Below are positions 53,048 to 62,383 of a stretch of 64,000 bases of DNA, one piece after another; positions within the stretch are counted from its first letter, which is position 1; every line of letters begins with the position of its first letter. The stretch covers positions 5,346,001 to 5,410,000 of the forward strand of contig NZ_CP126115.1 of the NCBI RefSeq assembly GCF_030123505.1, in the 5' to 3' direction. A model generated the notes under the pieces. That model ran no database searches. It saw nothing but the letters and a program-made list of their open reading frames with translations, and was not told the DNA's origin. A program made the translations under genes and the position numbers. The DNA is from Neobacillus sp. YX16 (lineage in GTDB: Bacteria > Bacillota > Bacilli > Bacillales > Cytobacillaceae).

Positions 53048-53069
53048 TTCGAAAAACAATCAACATGGT

Positions 53070-53098
53070 AGAGAGCGATTTCTTTTGCTCTCTTTTTC
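53070..53098 (+). terminator. intrinsic terminator
   Basis: Stem AGAGAGC / GCTCTCT followed by TTTTTC. Confidence 0.88.
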
Positions 53099-53207
53099 TT
53101 TATTTAAAGACTATGAAAAAATTTTTATTATTTTTTCAAATTACCTATCTGTAGAGGATGATAACGCTTTAATTAGAAAAGATTAACTATTATTTTAAAA
53201 AAGGGAT

Positions 53208-53236
53208 TTGACTTTTGTATATTACTACAGTAAATT
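53208..53236 (+). promoter_or_regulatory. probable promoter of met operon leader
   Basis: TTGACT (53208-53213), 17-base spacer, TAAATT (53231-53236), about 40 bases before the first S-box. Confidence 0.5.
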
Positions 53237-53273
53237 AATTAACAAGTTCAAAAAATGAATAAAGTAAAAATAC

Positions 53274-53374
53274 TTCTTATCAAGAGAGGTTGAGGGACTG
53301 GCCCTATGACACCTCGGCAGCGGAATATCTGATTCTGTGCCAAATCCAGCAAGTATGACTTGATAGATAAGAAG
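53274..53374 (+). ncRNA. S-box (SAM-I) riboswitch 1
   Basis: Classic S-box: P1 arms CTTATC / GATAAG, AGAGAGGTTGAGGGACTGGC core, CCCTATGACACCTCGGCAGC, and GTGCCAAATCCAGCAAG. SAM binding stabilises P1 and lets the downstream terminator form, shutting off transcription. Confidence 0.95.
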
Positions 53375-53398
53375 AGGACCTATGATTTTTTCAATTCG

Positions 53399-53432
53399 CC
53401 CTCTTCTTTTACAAGAAGAGGTTTTTTATTTT
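53399..53432 (+). terminator. S-box 1 expression-platform terminator
   Basis: Stem CCTCTTCT / AGAAGAGG with T-run. AGAAGAGG just after P1 (53371-53378) is its antiterminator competitor. Confidence 0.85.
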
Positions 53433-53446
53433 TAACTGAATAATAT

Positions 53447-53551
53447 TTCTTATCCAGAGAGGTTGAGGGACTGGCCCTATGACACCTCGGCAGCGGAACC
53501 CATTGGGGACTGTGCCAAATCCAGCAAGCAGCAGGCTTGGGAGATAAGAAG
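53447..53551 (+). ncRNA. S-box (SAM-I) riboswitch 2
   Basis: A second complete S-box directly after the first: same GAGAGGTTGAGGGACTGGCC and CTATGACACCTCGGCAGCGG blocks, with different P3/P4 (AACCCATTGGGG, AGCAGCAGGCTT) and P1 CTTATCC / GAGATAAG. Followed by its own terminator. Confidence 0.95.
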
Positions 53552-53582
53552 AGTTTTTTTGCTATTGCTTTGCATCGGCATG

Positions 53583-53616
53583 CCCTCTTCTTATTCTCAA
53601 GAAGAGGGTTTTTTAT
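53583..53616 (+). terminator. S-box 2 expression-platform terminator
   Basis: Stem CCCTCTTCTT / AAGAAGAGGG and T-run, 137 bases before metN. Confidence 0.88.
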
Positions 53617-53753
53617 TTGTTAAAGGCTGTTTTCGTAAAGATTGTTGTTAAAATCCTAAAGCCGATTTTAACGCGGAATAAATTATTTTTATACTCAAAA
53701 TTAAGATTGCAAGCTCTTTTCTTACAAAATAGCCTAAAAAAGGAGAGATACAC

Positions 53754-54785
53754 ATGATCGAATTTCAGAATCTTAAAAAGGTTTATGAAAGTGGCGGACA
53801 GCAGGTTGCCGCATTGAACGGAATTGATTTGAAGATTAATAAGGGAGAGATATTCGGAGTGATCGGCTTTAGTGGTGCTGGGAAAAGCTCACTTATCCGC
53901 TGTGTGAACTTACTAGAGCGTCCGACCTCCGGCAGTGTCATTGTTGATGGTCATAACCTTACTTCCATGTCCGTCAAAGAAGTCCGAGAGATTAAGAAAA
54001 ATATTGGGATGGTGTTTCAGCACTTTAACCTATTAAACTCAAAAACAGTGTTTGCCAACGTGGCAATGCCCCTTACGCTAGCCAAAGTTCCTAAGGATGC
54101 GGTCAAAAAAAGGGTGCAAGAGTTACTAGAATTTGTCGGATTATCCGACAAAGCGGACTATTATCCTGACCAGCTTTCAGGCGGACAAAAGCAGCGTGTT
54201 GGAATTGCCAGAGCATTGGCCACACAGCCATCAATCCTGCTCTGTGATGAGGCCACCTCTGCTCTCGATCCACAGACAACCAGCTCGATTTTACAGCTGT
54301 TGAAAAAAATCAATAACGAATACAACATCACGATTCTAATCATCACGCACGAGATGGCAGTAATTAGAGAAATATGTGACCGGGTGGCCGTTATCGAAGC
54401 AGGAAAAATTATTGAAGAAGGAACAGTGTTTGACGTCTTCTCAGCACCAAAAACACAGACAGCCAAAAATTTTGTTAGCACAGTCATGAATGACCAGCTG
54501 CCTGATTCTATTAAAGAAATCATTCAAAAGCATGATGGAATGCAGAGGATTTTCCGAATTAATTTTGTTGGCAGCACCGCGGGTCAGCCGTTATTATCAC
54601 AACTAGCTAAACAGTTTGATATTCATATCAATGTCTTGTTCGGCAATATTACCGAGCTTCAAGGAACTCCTTTTGGAAACCTCATTGTTGAGTTCCAGGG
54701 ATCTGACAAAGAAGTCATCCGCGCGTTAACGTATATCAACCAGAAGAATATCAGCATAAAGGAAGTGGTAGCACATGCTAGTTAA
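53754..54785 (+). CDS. metN: methionine ABC transporter ATP-binding protein MetN
   Basis: ATPase of the MetNIQ importer for methionine and its sulfoxide. Walker A GFSGAGKSS, signature LSGGQKQRVGIARAL, Walker B ILLCDEATSALDPQT and H-loop ITHEMAV. Residues about 265-340 form the NIL domain (FRINFVGSTAGQPLLSQLAKQF), the methionine-sensing regulatory part that gives feedback inhibition. Full length at 343. Ends 11 bases inside metI. Controlled by two upstream S-boxes. Confidence 0.96.
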   Translation: MIEFQNLKKVYESGGQQVAALNGIDLKINKGEIFGVIGFSGAGKSSLIRCVNLLERPTSGSVIVDGHNLTSMSVKEVREIKKNIGMVFQHFNLLNSKTVFANVAMPLTLAKVPKDAVKKRVQELLEFVGLSDKADYYPDQLSGGQKQRVGIARALATQPSILLCDEATSALDPQTTSSILQLLKKINNEYNITILIITHEMAVIREICDRVAVIEAGKIIEEGTVFDVFSAPKTQTAKNFVSTVMNDQLPDSIKEIIQKHDGMQRIFRINFVGSTAGQPLLSQLAKQFDIHINVLFGNITELQGTPFGNLIVEFQGSDKEVIRALTYINQKNISIKEVVAHAS

Positions 54786-55425
54786 TTCAGAGCAAATCAT
54801 TTCTGCCTTAATCGAGACCATCCAAATGGTCGCCTTCTCGCTCTTGTTCTCAACCATCCTTGGTCTGCCGTTGGGAATATTGTTAGTGGTAACACGGAAA
54901 GGTCATCTGCTTCAGAATTTGCCGTTCTTTACCGTCTTGAATGGGATCATTAACATTTTCCGGTCTGTTCCGTTCATTATTTTATTAGTAGCCATGATTC
55001 CGGTCACAAGATTAATTGTCGGTACATCGATTGGAACCGCCGCGGCAGTTGTCCCTCTGGTATTCTATGCCGGTCCCTATATTGCAAGATTGATAGAAAA
55101 TTCTTTGCTAGAAGTGGATCCAGGTGTAATTGAAGCAGCAGAGGCAATGGGTGCAACCCCAGGACAAATTATTTTCAAATTTCTTATTCCTGAAGCACTA
55201 AGTTCCCTTGTTTTAGCTCTTACGATTGCCACCATCGGTCTAGTTGGAGCATCGGCAATGGCTGGCGCAGTCGGCGGCGGCGGGATTGGAGATTTAGCCA
55301 TTACATATGGTTACCAGCGTTTTGATACAGTCACGATGATGATTACAGTAGCAATTCTGATTGTAATGGTTCAAGGCCTGCAGTCATTAGGAAATATAGC
55401 AGCAAAAAAAATTAGAAGAAGATAA
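54775..55425 (+). CDS. metI: methionine ABC transporter permease MetI
   Basis: A 216-residue permease with five membrane helices. The coupling EAA motif is IEAAEAMGATPGQIIFKFLIPEAL, followed by GASAMAGAVGGGGIGDLAITYGYQRFD, a MetI hallmark. Start overlaps metN by 11 bases, so translation is coupled. MetQ follows after 17 bases. Confidence 0.96.
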   Translation: MLVNSEQIISALIETIQMVAFSLLFSTILGLPLGILLVVTRKGHLLQNLPFFTVLNGIINIFRSVPFIILLVAMIPVTRLIVGTSIGTAAAVVPLVFYAGPYIARLIENSLLEVDPGVIEAAEAMGATPGQIIFKFLIPEALSSLVLALTIATIGLVGASAMAGAVGGGGIGDLAITYGYQRFDTVTMMITVAILIVMVQGLQSLGNIAAKKIRRR

Positions 55426-55442
55426 CCTAGGAGGAAAATAAC

Positions 55443-56273
55443 ATGAAAAAACTATTACTATCCATCATTATTATTACATTGGCAATCATTAGTGCAGCCT
55501 GTTCTGAAAAAACATCCGAGGGTAAAGAATCAACTACTGTTAAGCTTGGTGTCAGCGGAACCGATACACGTATTTGGGATTTTGTAGCGAAAAAGGCAGA
55601 AAAAGAGGGAATCAATATCGAAATCGTTTCATTCTCCGATTACGTTGCTCCCAACACAGCTCTTGCAGAAGGCGAAATAGATGTTAATGCATTCCAAACT
55701 GTCGCGTATTTTGATGTATTTATTAAAGAACACAAATTAGACTTAGTGCCAATCGCGACTACTGTCCTTGCTCCAATGGGAATTTACTCTGAGAAATACA
55801 AAGATGTTAAAGACATTCCAGATGGTGCAAAAATTGCGCTTCCGAACGATGCATCCAATCAAGGCCGTGCCTTATTACTTCTTCAAGAAGCTGGGCTCAT
55901 CGAATTACCAAAAGATTTTGATCCAAATGGCGATCTTACGCAAATCAAAGCTAACCCTAAAAACATTGAATTTGTTCCAGTTGTACCAGCGCAAACACCA
56001 AGAGCTTTGCCAGATGTTGCCGCTTCTGTGATCAATAACGGGATTGCTGGTGATGCAGGTCTTAGCCCATTAGATGATGCGATTTTCCATGAAAGTGAAA
56101 CAGCTACCCCTTACCTGAATATTATTGCGGTCCAAGCAAAAGACAAAGACAACAAAACATATAAGAGATTAGCAGAACTTTACCAATCTGAAGATACAGC
56201 TAAATTTATTGAAAAAGAGTACAAGGGCAACATGATTCCAACATTCGTTCCACTAAGCAATATTGGTTGGTAG
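55443..56273 (+). CDS. metQ: methionine-binding lipoprotein MetQ
   Basis: NlpA/MetQ-family substrate-binding lipoprotein of 276 residues. Signal ends with lipobox IISAACSE. Hallmarks: LGVSGTDTRIWDFV, FSDYVAPNTALAEGEIDVNAFQTVAYFD, IALPNDASNQGRAL, INNGIAGDAGLSPLDDAIF. AGGAGG precedes the ATG. Last of the metNIQ trio; a hairpin repeat separates it from the M20 gene. Confidence 0.96.
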   Translation: MKKLLLSIIIITLAIISAACSEKTSEGKESTTVKLGVSGTDTRIWDFVAKKAEKEGINIEIVSFSDYVAPNTALAEGEIDVNAFQTVAYFDVFIKEHKLDLVPIATTVLAPMGIYSEKYKDVKDIPDGAKIALPNDASNQGRALLLLQEAGLIELPKDFDPNGDLTQIKANPKNIEFVPVVPAQTPRALPDVAASVINNGIAGDAGLSPLDDAIFHESETATPYLNIIAVQAKDKDNKTYKRLAELYQSEDTAKFIEKEYKGNMIPTFVPLSNIGW

Positions 56274-56275
56274 AT

Positions 56276-56320
56276 AGAAAAGCTCCAGCGCCTTGTCCAG
56301 GCGCCGGAGCTGGACAATCA
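56276..56320. repeat. intercistronic hairpin, minimal AGCGCCT-type repeat
   Basis: AGCTCCAGCGCC / GGCGCCGGAGCT stem followed by GGACA. It resembles the joined ends of the repeat at 29156-29274. Placed between metQ and the M20 gene it may protect or attenuate the transcript. Confidence 0.6.
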
Positions 56321-56331
56321 AAGGAGGAGAA

Positions 56332-57549
56332 ATGATGACAGAAGCTGTTAAATCCATAACCGTATTAAAAGAAACAATCATTGAAAATGTGGAAAGCAAT
56401 AAAGAGCTTTACCTTTCAACCAGCCATAGAATTCATGAAAATCCTGAAATCGGCAACGAAGAATTTTTTGCATCTTCCCTGCTAACAGACATTCTTTTAA
56501 AAGAAGGCTTTGAGGTTGAAAAGAGTGTTGCAGGACATGAAACATCATTTGTAGCACGTAAAAAATCAGAAAAGCCAGGTCCCTCCATTGCATTCCTAGC
56601 AGAATATGACGCCCTTCCTGGTTTGGGACATGCATGCGGCCATAATATTATTGGAACTACTAGCGTGGCTGCAGCGATTGCCTTGAGTAAGGTTTTACTA
56701 GAAACAGGCGGAGAAGCAGTTGTTTTCGGTACCCCTGCAGAAGAAGGCGGGCCAAACGGCAGTGCAAAAGGCAGCTTCGTTAAACATGGTCTTGTAAACG
56801 GGATTGACGCCGCACTGATGATCCACCCAAATAGTGAGACACGTCTAACCAGTTCATCTCTAGCAGTTGATCCGCTGGACTTTGAGTTTATCGGAAAGCC
56901 GGCACATGCCGCTGCTTCCCCGCATGAGGGAATTAATGCACTCGATGCAGTCATTCAGCTGTTTAATGGAATCAACGCGTTAAGACAGCAACTTAAAGAC
57001 GATGTCCGCATTCATGGAATCATCACACATGGCGGAGATGCACCAAACATTATCCCTGAATATGCAAAAGCCAGATTTTTCATCAGGGCTGCTACAAGAG
57101 CTGGTTTGAATGAAGTTACTAAGCGGGTAAAAGCGGTGGCAGAAGGCGCGGCATTGGCCACTGGGGCAAAGTTGAATGTCATTGCGTTCCAAAATGAAGT
57201 CGATAACCTTCTATTAAATAGCAATTATGATGCAGTATTTAAGGAAGTTGTAGAAGAATTAGGTGAAACCGTGGTGGATTCTGGCGACAAAGGCATCGGC
57301 TCAACGGATGCGGGAAACATTAGCCAGGTTGTCCCTACCATTCATCCCTATATTAAAATTGGTGCTAGCAACCTTATTCCGCATACGGTACCATTCAGAG
57401 AAGCAGCAGCCTCCCCTAAAGGAGACCAAGCTCTAATCACTGGTGCTAAAGCACTTGCACTAACCGCGTTAAAACTGATTACGAACAAGGATACATTAGC
57501 CCAAATCAAAGCAGAATTCAAAGAAAGAAAAGCGGCAGAATCCAAATAA
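56332..57549 (+). CDS. M20 family metallopeptidase/amidohydrolase
   Basis: A 405-residue zinc amidohydrolase of the M20D (aminoacylase/AbgB-like) type. Motifs: SHRIHENPEIGNEE, AEYDALPGLGHACGHN, PAEEGG, HPNSE and GKPAHAAASPHEGINALDAVI (dimerisation domain), and STDAGNIS/IPHT near the end. AAAGGAGGAGAA precedes paired ATGs (56332/56335). It follows metNIQ on the same strand without a promoter I can see, so it is probably under S-box control and may free methionine or cysteine from N-acyl or peptide forms (inference). Confidence 0.88.
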   Translation: MMTEAVKSITVLKETIIENVESNKELYLSTSHRIHENPEIGNEEFFASSLLTDILLKEGFEVEKSVAGHETSFVARKKSEKPGPSIAFLAEYDALPGLGHACGHNIIGTTSVAAAIALSKVLLETGGEAVVFGTPAEEGGPNGSAKGSFVKHGLVNGIDAALMIHPNSETRLTSSSLAVDPLDFEFIGKPAHAAASPHEGINALDAVIQLFNGINALRQQLKDDVRIHGIITHGGDAPNIIPEYAKARFFIRAATRAGLNEVTKRVKAVAEGAALATGAKLNVIAFQNEVDNLLLNSNYDAVFKEVVEELGETVVDSGDKGIGSTDAGNISQVVPTIHPYIKIGASNLIPHTVPFREAAASPKGDQALITGAKALALTALKLITNKDTLAQIKAEFKERKAAESK

Positions 57550-57551
57550 TA

Positions 57552-57587
57552 AAACGCCCAGCGACGTAAACTTGTCGCTGGGCGTTT
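57552..57587. terminator. terminator after M20 gene, convergent region
   Basis: Perfect stem AAACGCCCAGCGAC / GTCGCTGGGCGTTT. T-run is short on both sides. Confidence 0.8.
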
Positions 57588-57612
57588 GTGTTCTAAGTCC
57601 TTAGCTACCCTG

Positions 57613-58443
57613 TTATTCTTTAACCGCACCACCTAGAATCCCAGAAATAAAATGCTTTTGAAGCAATAGGAAAAAGATCATAATTGGGACCGTAGATAAG
57701 GTAGTTCCTAACATTAACTGTCCATAATCAATACGCGCCATTCCGATTAAACTGGATAACGCAACAGGCAAAGTGAACATTTCTTTCGAATTTAAGGTAA
57801 TAAGCGGCCAGAGTAAGCTATTCCATTGTGACATAAAAAGAAATATAGCAACAGCAGCCATTGCAGGTCTTGATACAGGTAAAATAACCGTGAAGAATAT
57901 TTTTAATTCCCCTGCCCCATCCACTCGGGATGCCTCAATAATCGAGTCTGGAACCGACTTCATGTTCTGCCTCATTAAATAAATCGCAAAAGGAGAGGCC
58001 AGCGTCGGTAAAATAATTGCTTGATACGTATTTAACCAATTAAAGGTAACCATCATTTCAAACAATGGAATCAATGTCACCTGAGAAGGAATCATTAATG
58101 TGCATAAAATAATGAAAAAGAACAAGTTCTTACCCTTAAATTTAAATTTTGCAAATGCGTAGCCAGCCATTGAACTAATGAGTGTGCTAATCAATGTATA
58201 AACGAGTGCAATAAAGAGTGAATTCCAAAATATTTTGGCAAAACCTAATGATTCATTCAGCGATTGAAAGTTCTTTGCTAAGTAATCCCCTGGAAGAAGT
58301 TTAGGAGGTAAACGAAAAATCTCTCCTGATGGCAGGGTAGAACCGACAAGCATCCAATAAAATGGAGCAATCGATAAGACCACACCAGCGATTAATAAAC
58401 AGTAAATCCCTATTTTCGAGGATATTTTCTTAGAATGTATCAT
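57613..58443 (-). CDS. carbohydrate ABC permease (MalG/AraQ type)
   Basis: A 276-residue inner-membrane permease with six helices. Coupling motif VPDSIIEASRVDGAGELKIFFTVILPVSRPA is the CUT1 EAA loop. N-terminal IYCLLIAGVVLSIAPFYWMLVGS and FRLPPKLLPGDYLAKNFQSL are typical of MalG/AraQ/LacG. Start overlaps the preceding stop by one base (TAATG), so coupled. Last gene of the SDR-gcvP-like-ABC operon. No ATPase is present; Bacillus CUT1 systems often share MsmX. Confidence 0.9.
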   Translation of the reverse strand: MIHSKKISSKIGIYCLLIAGVVLSIAPFYWMLVGSTLPSGEIFRLPPKLLPGDYLAKNFQSLNESLGFAKIFWNSLFIALVYTLISTLISSMAGYAFAKFKFKGKNLFFFIILCTLMIPSQVTLIPLFEMMVTFNWLNTYQAIILPTLASPFAIYLMRQNMKSVPDSIIEASRVDGAGELKIFFTVILPVSRPAMAAVAIFLFMSQWNSLLWPLITLNSKEMFTLPVALSSLIGMARIDYGQLMLGTTLSTVPIMIFFLLLQKHFISGILGGAVKE

Positions 58444-59372
58444 TATTCATCACCTACCAGTTTCATCTGAACCCACGAAATGATTGCTGTGATTATGACA
58501 AGAACATAAGCAATTGCTGATGCATAACCAAAGTCAAAGAATTTAAAGCCTGCTTCATATAAATAAAGTGTAATTGTCATCGTGGCATTATTTGGTCCCC
58601 CTTGTGTCAAAATAAACGGCTCATCAAATAGCTGAAGGGTACCAATGGTTGACATGACAACTGTAAAAATAAATACAGGTTTCAATTGGGGAATCGTGAT
58701 CATAAAAAATTGCTTTACTTTACTTGCCCCATCAATACTTGCTGCTTCATATAATTCCGATGGAATATTTTGCAAACCAGCTAAAAAAATCACCATATTA
58801 TATCCTGTCCATCTCCAAGTCATAACAAGGATGACAGAGACCTTCGCCCAAAATGGAGTTGTTAACCATGGGATGGCTTCCACACCGACGAATGATAATA
58901 AATAGTTAACGAGACCGAAATGCTCATCTAAAAGGATCATAAAAACAATCGACGCTGCAACAAGCGCTGTGATTGCAGGCATAAAGAAAGAGATTCGAAA
59001 AAACGCCTTTCCTTTTAACATGGAAGAATGGAGCCCGACTGCAATCAGTAAAGAGAGAAAGAGCATGATTGGAACTTGGACAATCAGTATTTGAAAGGTA
59101 TTTAAAAGAGATTTATAGAAAATGGGATCTTGGAATAATCGAGAATAATTGGCAAAACCCACAAATGATTTCTCCAGACCACGCACCTCTTGAAAGCTTA
59201 AGATAAATGAAAAAATTACAGGATACACGGTAAAAATCAAAATTAGCAGCACTGCTGGCGCGATAAAAACATATGGGACATTTTTAGGAGTTAATAAACT
59301 TTTTCTCTCTTTGACTCGAAAGCTTTTTTTCGTATTTACAACCTTTTCTGTTTGCTCCAACCGAGCCACCAT
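58443..59372 (-). CDS. carbohydrate ABC permease (MalF/AraP/UgpA type)
   Basis: A 309-residue CUT1 permease with six helices: YVFIAPAVLLILIFTVYPVIFSFILSF at the N terminus and coupling motif IPSELYEAASIDGASKVKQFFMITIPQL, then LFDEPFILTQGGPNNATMTITLYLYEAGF, a strong family marker. ATG 59372 has AAGG directly before it; a TTG at 59360 after GGTGG is also possible. It follows the binding-protein gene across an attenuator-like hairpin. Confidence 0.9.
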   Translation of the reverse strand: MVARLEQTEKVVNTKKSFRVKERKSLLTPKNVPYVFIAPAVLLILIFTVYPVIFSFILSFQEVRGLEKSFVGFANYSRLFQDPIFYKSLLNTFQILIVQVPIMLFLSLLIAVGLHSSMLKGKAFFRISFFMPAITALVAASIVFMILLDEHFGLVNYLLSFVGVEAIPWLTTPFWAKVSVILVMTWRWTGYNMVIFLAGLQNIPSELYEAASIDGASKVKQFFMITIPQLKPVFIFTVVMSTIGTLQLFDEPFILTQGGPNNATMTITLYLYEAGFKFFDFGYASAIAYVLVIITAIISWVQMKLVGDE

Positions 59373-59398
59373 CCTTACTTCTTAGGATTTTAGAATAA

Positions 59399-59432
59399 GA
59401 GAGCTGAGAAATATTGGAACACTCAGCTCTCT
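59399..59432 (-). terminator. intercistronic hairpin between binding protein and permeases
   Basis: Stem GAGAGCTGAG / CTCAGCTCTC, then TTATTCT on the minus strand. As in the siderophore operon, it fits higher expression of the binding protein. Confidence 0.65.
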
Positions 59433-59446
59433 AACTTTCTAAAAAT

Positions 59447-60742
59447 CTATTTTTTTATTTCATTTTTTAACTGTTCCTCCGCATCTTTTAATCCAGATTC
59501 AACCGATTTGTTTTCAAGCAAAATAGCTGCTTGTGCATGACTCGTAAGACTGGTTGCTTTTGCAAAGTTTTCGTTTACGTTAATTTGTGGCACGTGATCA
59601 ACAATATCAGCAAACTTTTTGAAAATGGGACTATTATTAAAGTACTCGCTATTAGCAGTAAATATTGGATTGCTATACGTTTCCTTTAAGGATGGAAAAA
59701 GCCCATATTTTTCAAAACCTAACAGTTGGGATTCTTGATCTGTTGTAAAGAATTCTACAAAGGCATAGGCAGCAGATTGATTTTTACTTGATGAAGGAAT
59801 CAACACGGATGATCCTCCTACGTTTGCATATCTAGTGCCGCCACTTTCAAAGCTCGGCAGATAAAATACATCCCATTTCCCTTTTAAATCTGGTGCTTGG
59901 TCCATGATAGTACCTGCATACCAGACACCATAAGGAACGGTGGCAACACTTCCATTTACTGTTGCGGTTACAATACCATCCCAACCTTTATTGTTTAGGA
60001 TTAAATCCTCTTCATGAAGCCTTTTGATTACTTCCATGGCTTGAATTGCTTCCTTCGATTGCAAGGTGATTTTCTCTTCCTTATCAAAATAAGAAAGTCC
60101 TTGCTGCTGCATCATCATTTGAAAGACACCATCATAGTTCGGTATGTCAATGGGTAATAGCTGTGCACCAGTAGCTTCTTTAATCTTCTTCCCTGCTGCA
60201 ATGTAGTCATCCCATGTTTGGATGGAATTTGGATCAATATTGGCCTTTTCAAAGAAATCTACTCGATAGAACATTCCTGCTGGACCAATGTCCCATGGAG
60301 CTGCGATGATATCTCCGTCTTTATTCTGAACAGCGGCAACCTTAGCTGGATTGAATGAATCTTTATATTGGTCATATCCAAGCTTGCCCAAATTTACAAA
60401 TCCTTCAGGAAATTGGTGCAGATATCCAGGAATTCGTTCATCCTCCATTAACACAACATCTGGTAATCCTGAACCTCTTGCTGCCAGACCCACTGTTACC
60501 TTATCGTATAAATCGGAGCTATTGAAATCCTCTACCGTAACGATTACATCAGGATATTTTTTCTGAAATCCCTCAACTGCCGCTTCCATAGTTGCTGCGG
60601 CAACATCCCATCCCCATACGGTGATCTTCCCTGCTGGATTTTTTGAATCTCCCGTTTTCTCTTCATTCCCCGCTGTATTATTGGAACACGCGGATAGCAA
60701 TAGCAGAATCATCACTAGCATAATCGACATATGCTTTTTCAT
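59447..60742 (-). CDS. extracellular solute-binding lipoprotein (family 1)
   Basis: A 431-residue sugar-type binding lipoprotein. Lipobox LLLLSACSN, then KITVWGWDVAAATMEAAVEGFQKKYPDV, PDVVLMEDERIPGYL, IIAAPWDIGPAGMFYRVDFFEKANID and VGGSSVLIPSSSKN, typical of SBP family 1 (AraN/MsmE/UgpB group). Such proteins bind oligosaccharides, but some bind glycerol-phosphodiesters or amines. It is 40 bases after the GcvPB-like gene in the same direction, so the ligand is probably the substrate of that enzyme set (inference). Confidence 0.9.
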   Translation of the reverse strand: MKKHMSIMLVMILLLLSACSNNTAGNEEKTGDSKNPAGKITVWGWDVAAATMEAAVEGFQKKYPDVIVTVEDFNSSDLYDKVTVGLAARGSGLPDVVLMEDERIPGYLHQFPEGFVNLGKLGYDQYKDSFNPAKVAAVQNKDGDIIAAPWDIGPAGMFYRVDFFEKANIDPNSIQTWDDYIAAGKKIKEATGAQLLPIDIPNYDGVFQMMMQQQGLSYFDKEEKITLQSKEAIQAMEVIKRLHEEDLILNNKGWDGIVTATVNGSVATVPYGVWYAGTIMDQAPDLKGKWDVFYLPSFESGGTRYANVGGSSVLIPSSSKNQSAAYAFVEFFTTDQESQLLGFEKYGLFPSLKETYSNPIFTANSEYFNNSPIFKKFADIVDHVPQINVNENFAKATSLTSHAQAAILLENKSVESGLKDAEEQLKNEIKK

Positions 60743-60782
60743 TATTTTTGACCCCCCATTTTTTAAAAAAATGCCGTATTTA

Positions 60783-62357
60783 CTATTTAACTAGATTATA
60801 TGCTTCTGTTTTTTTTACATAAGTTCTCCAGGTGATGCACCATTTCTCTGGATTATCCAAATAATCTTGTTCGTCAATTTTGTGTATTGTACTATTATGC
60901 GGGGCACTTTTGACGATTTCTGGGTTTTCATATGCTTCATTGGAAATTTGCTCTAGTGCGTTGATATATTCATCTAAATCCTCTTTTGAATAAGACTCTG
61001 TTGGCTCAAGGGTAAACGGTTGTTTCACGATATAAGGATGGTGGCTAGTCCAGTAATGGAGGCCAAAATCAGTCATTCTTAACTGAATATCCTCTGTTGT
61101 TACCCCGGTTTCCTTTGTTAACTGCTCCCAGCTATAACGGACCTGCTCAAGGCGATGTCCTTTGACATATGGCGCACCCGCCCCGCGAATCGCTAAAACC
61201 TTGTGATACATATAGTTATTATTTAACACGGCAGTTTTGGCTACTTCCTTAAGGCCGCCAGCTCCAAGTGCGCGAATCCAGGCATAGGCACGCAATACCG
61301 TTTGAGCTACACCATGGAAGGAGCGAACCTTACCAATTGAATGCTCTAAATCGTGTTGGAGTGAATATTTGCCCTCATGATACTCAACAATTGGCGCCGG
61401 TAAGTACTCTTTCAGTGCTGCCGTCACACCTAGAGCACCAGTTGCTGGTCCGCCGCACATATGCGGGGCAGCAAAGGTTTTGTGGAGATTAAAGAAACAC
61501 ATATCAAAGCCTGCTTCTTTTGCTCTTGTAATTCCTAAGAGGCCATTCGCATTCGCCTGATCGTAAAAGCAAAGACCGCCTGCCTGGTGAACAATATCAG
61601 TAAACTCTTTAATTTTCGGATTAAATATGCCTGTATCTTCAGGGTTTGCTACAACAAATCCTGCTGTTCGCTCCGACACTGCGGCTTTTAATTTTTCAAT
61701 ATCAGGAAAGCCATTCTCATCCGGGTGCAAGGTAATAATTTTATAGCCTTTTACAGCAGCCGTTGCCGCCTGCGATGGGTGAGAGAAAATCGTCGTAATG
61801 ATTTCATCCCGCTGATCCCCTTCTCCTTTTTGTTCATGGTATTTTCTTACGATTGATGCCATCGCAAACAGTGCTTGCGTTCCACTGCTTGGCTGGAAGG
61901 AGAAATAATCCATCCCAGAAATTTCTCTCATACATAAGTCCAGCTTGTAGAAAATCTCAAGCATTCCTTGAACAGTTTCTTCATTCTGTAATGGATGAAG
62001 CTCCATCATTTTCGGATCCCGAATTAACAACTCGTTTATTCTTGGAATGTACTTCATCGTACAGGTTCCTTGTCCAATTTCCACATTAAAATCTGAGCCA
62101 AGGGTTTCTTGCGAAAGTCTTAAATAATGTCTTAATACCCGTGCTTGACCAATTTCAGGGAGATTGGGCTTACTCTTTCTCCGCATCGCTGCCGGAATGG
62201 CCGATGTTCCATCTCCTACAGCTGATGCAATTCCGTCGTTTACCGGCGGCAGCTCCACACCCTTTTCCCCTGGCTGATGGAGTTCAAAAATTATCGGTTC
62301 ATTCCATTTTGCTTGGTGAAAATCCCGGGTCTTGCTTGTGCGTTGAATTCTTTTCAT
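60783..62357 (-). CDS. GcvPB-like PLP enzyme, divergent from true glycine decarboxylase
   Basis: Homologous to the C-terminal subunit of glycine decarboxylase (524 residues; GcvPB of B. subtilis is about 490). PLP lysine is Lys293 in FFNLHKTFAAPHMCGGPATG, and GQGTCTMKY, LHPLQNEETVQGMLE, VANPEDTGIF and CFYDQANANGLLG parallel GcvPB. However, family-invariant QPAAGAHGE and AHGTNPASA are replaced by QPSSGTQALF and SHPSQAATA. No gcvT or gcvH nearby. With its GcvPA-like partner it may decarboxylate a different amino acid or run a related reaction (inference). An annotation pipeline would probably call it gcvPB. Confidence 0.8.
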   Translation of the reverse strand: MKRIQRTSKTRDFHQAKWNEPIIFELHQPGEKGVELPPVNDGIASAVGDGTSAIPAAMRRKSKPNLPEIGQARVLRHYLRLSQETLGSDFNVEIGQGTCTMKYIPRINELLIRDPKMMELHPLQNEETVQGMLEIFYKLDLCMREISGMDYFSFQPSSGTQALFAMASIVRKYHEQKGEGDQRDEIITTIFSHPSQAATAAVKGYKIITLHPDENGFPDIEKLKAAVSERTAGFVVANPEDTGIFNPKIKEFTDIVHQAGGLCFYDQANANGLLGITRAKEAGFDMCFFNLHKTFAAPHMCGGPATGALGVTAALKEYLPAPIVEYHEGKYSLQHDLEHSIGKVRSFHGVAQTVLRAYAWIRALGAGGLKEVAKTAVLNNNYMYHKVLAIRGAGAPYVKGHRLEQVRYSWEQLTKETGVTTEDIQLRMTDFGLHYWTSHHPYIVKQPFTLEPTESYSKEDLDEYINALEQISNEAYENPEIVKSAPHNSTIHKIDEQDYLDNPEKWCITWRTYVKKTEAYNLVK

Positions 62358-62383
62358 GTCTGAATGCTCCTCTCTTCTTTCGA

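Noticed and set aside
53463..53651. 62-codon frame over the second S-box
   Set aside because: It covers the riboswitch and terminator; structure explains the sequence better than a protein.
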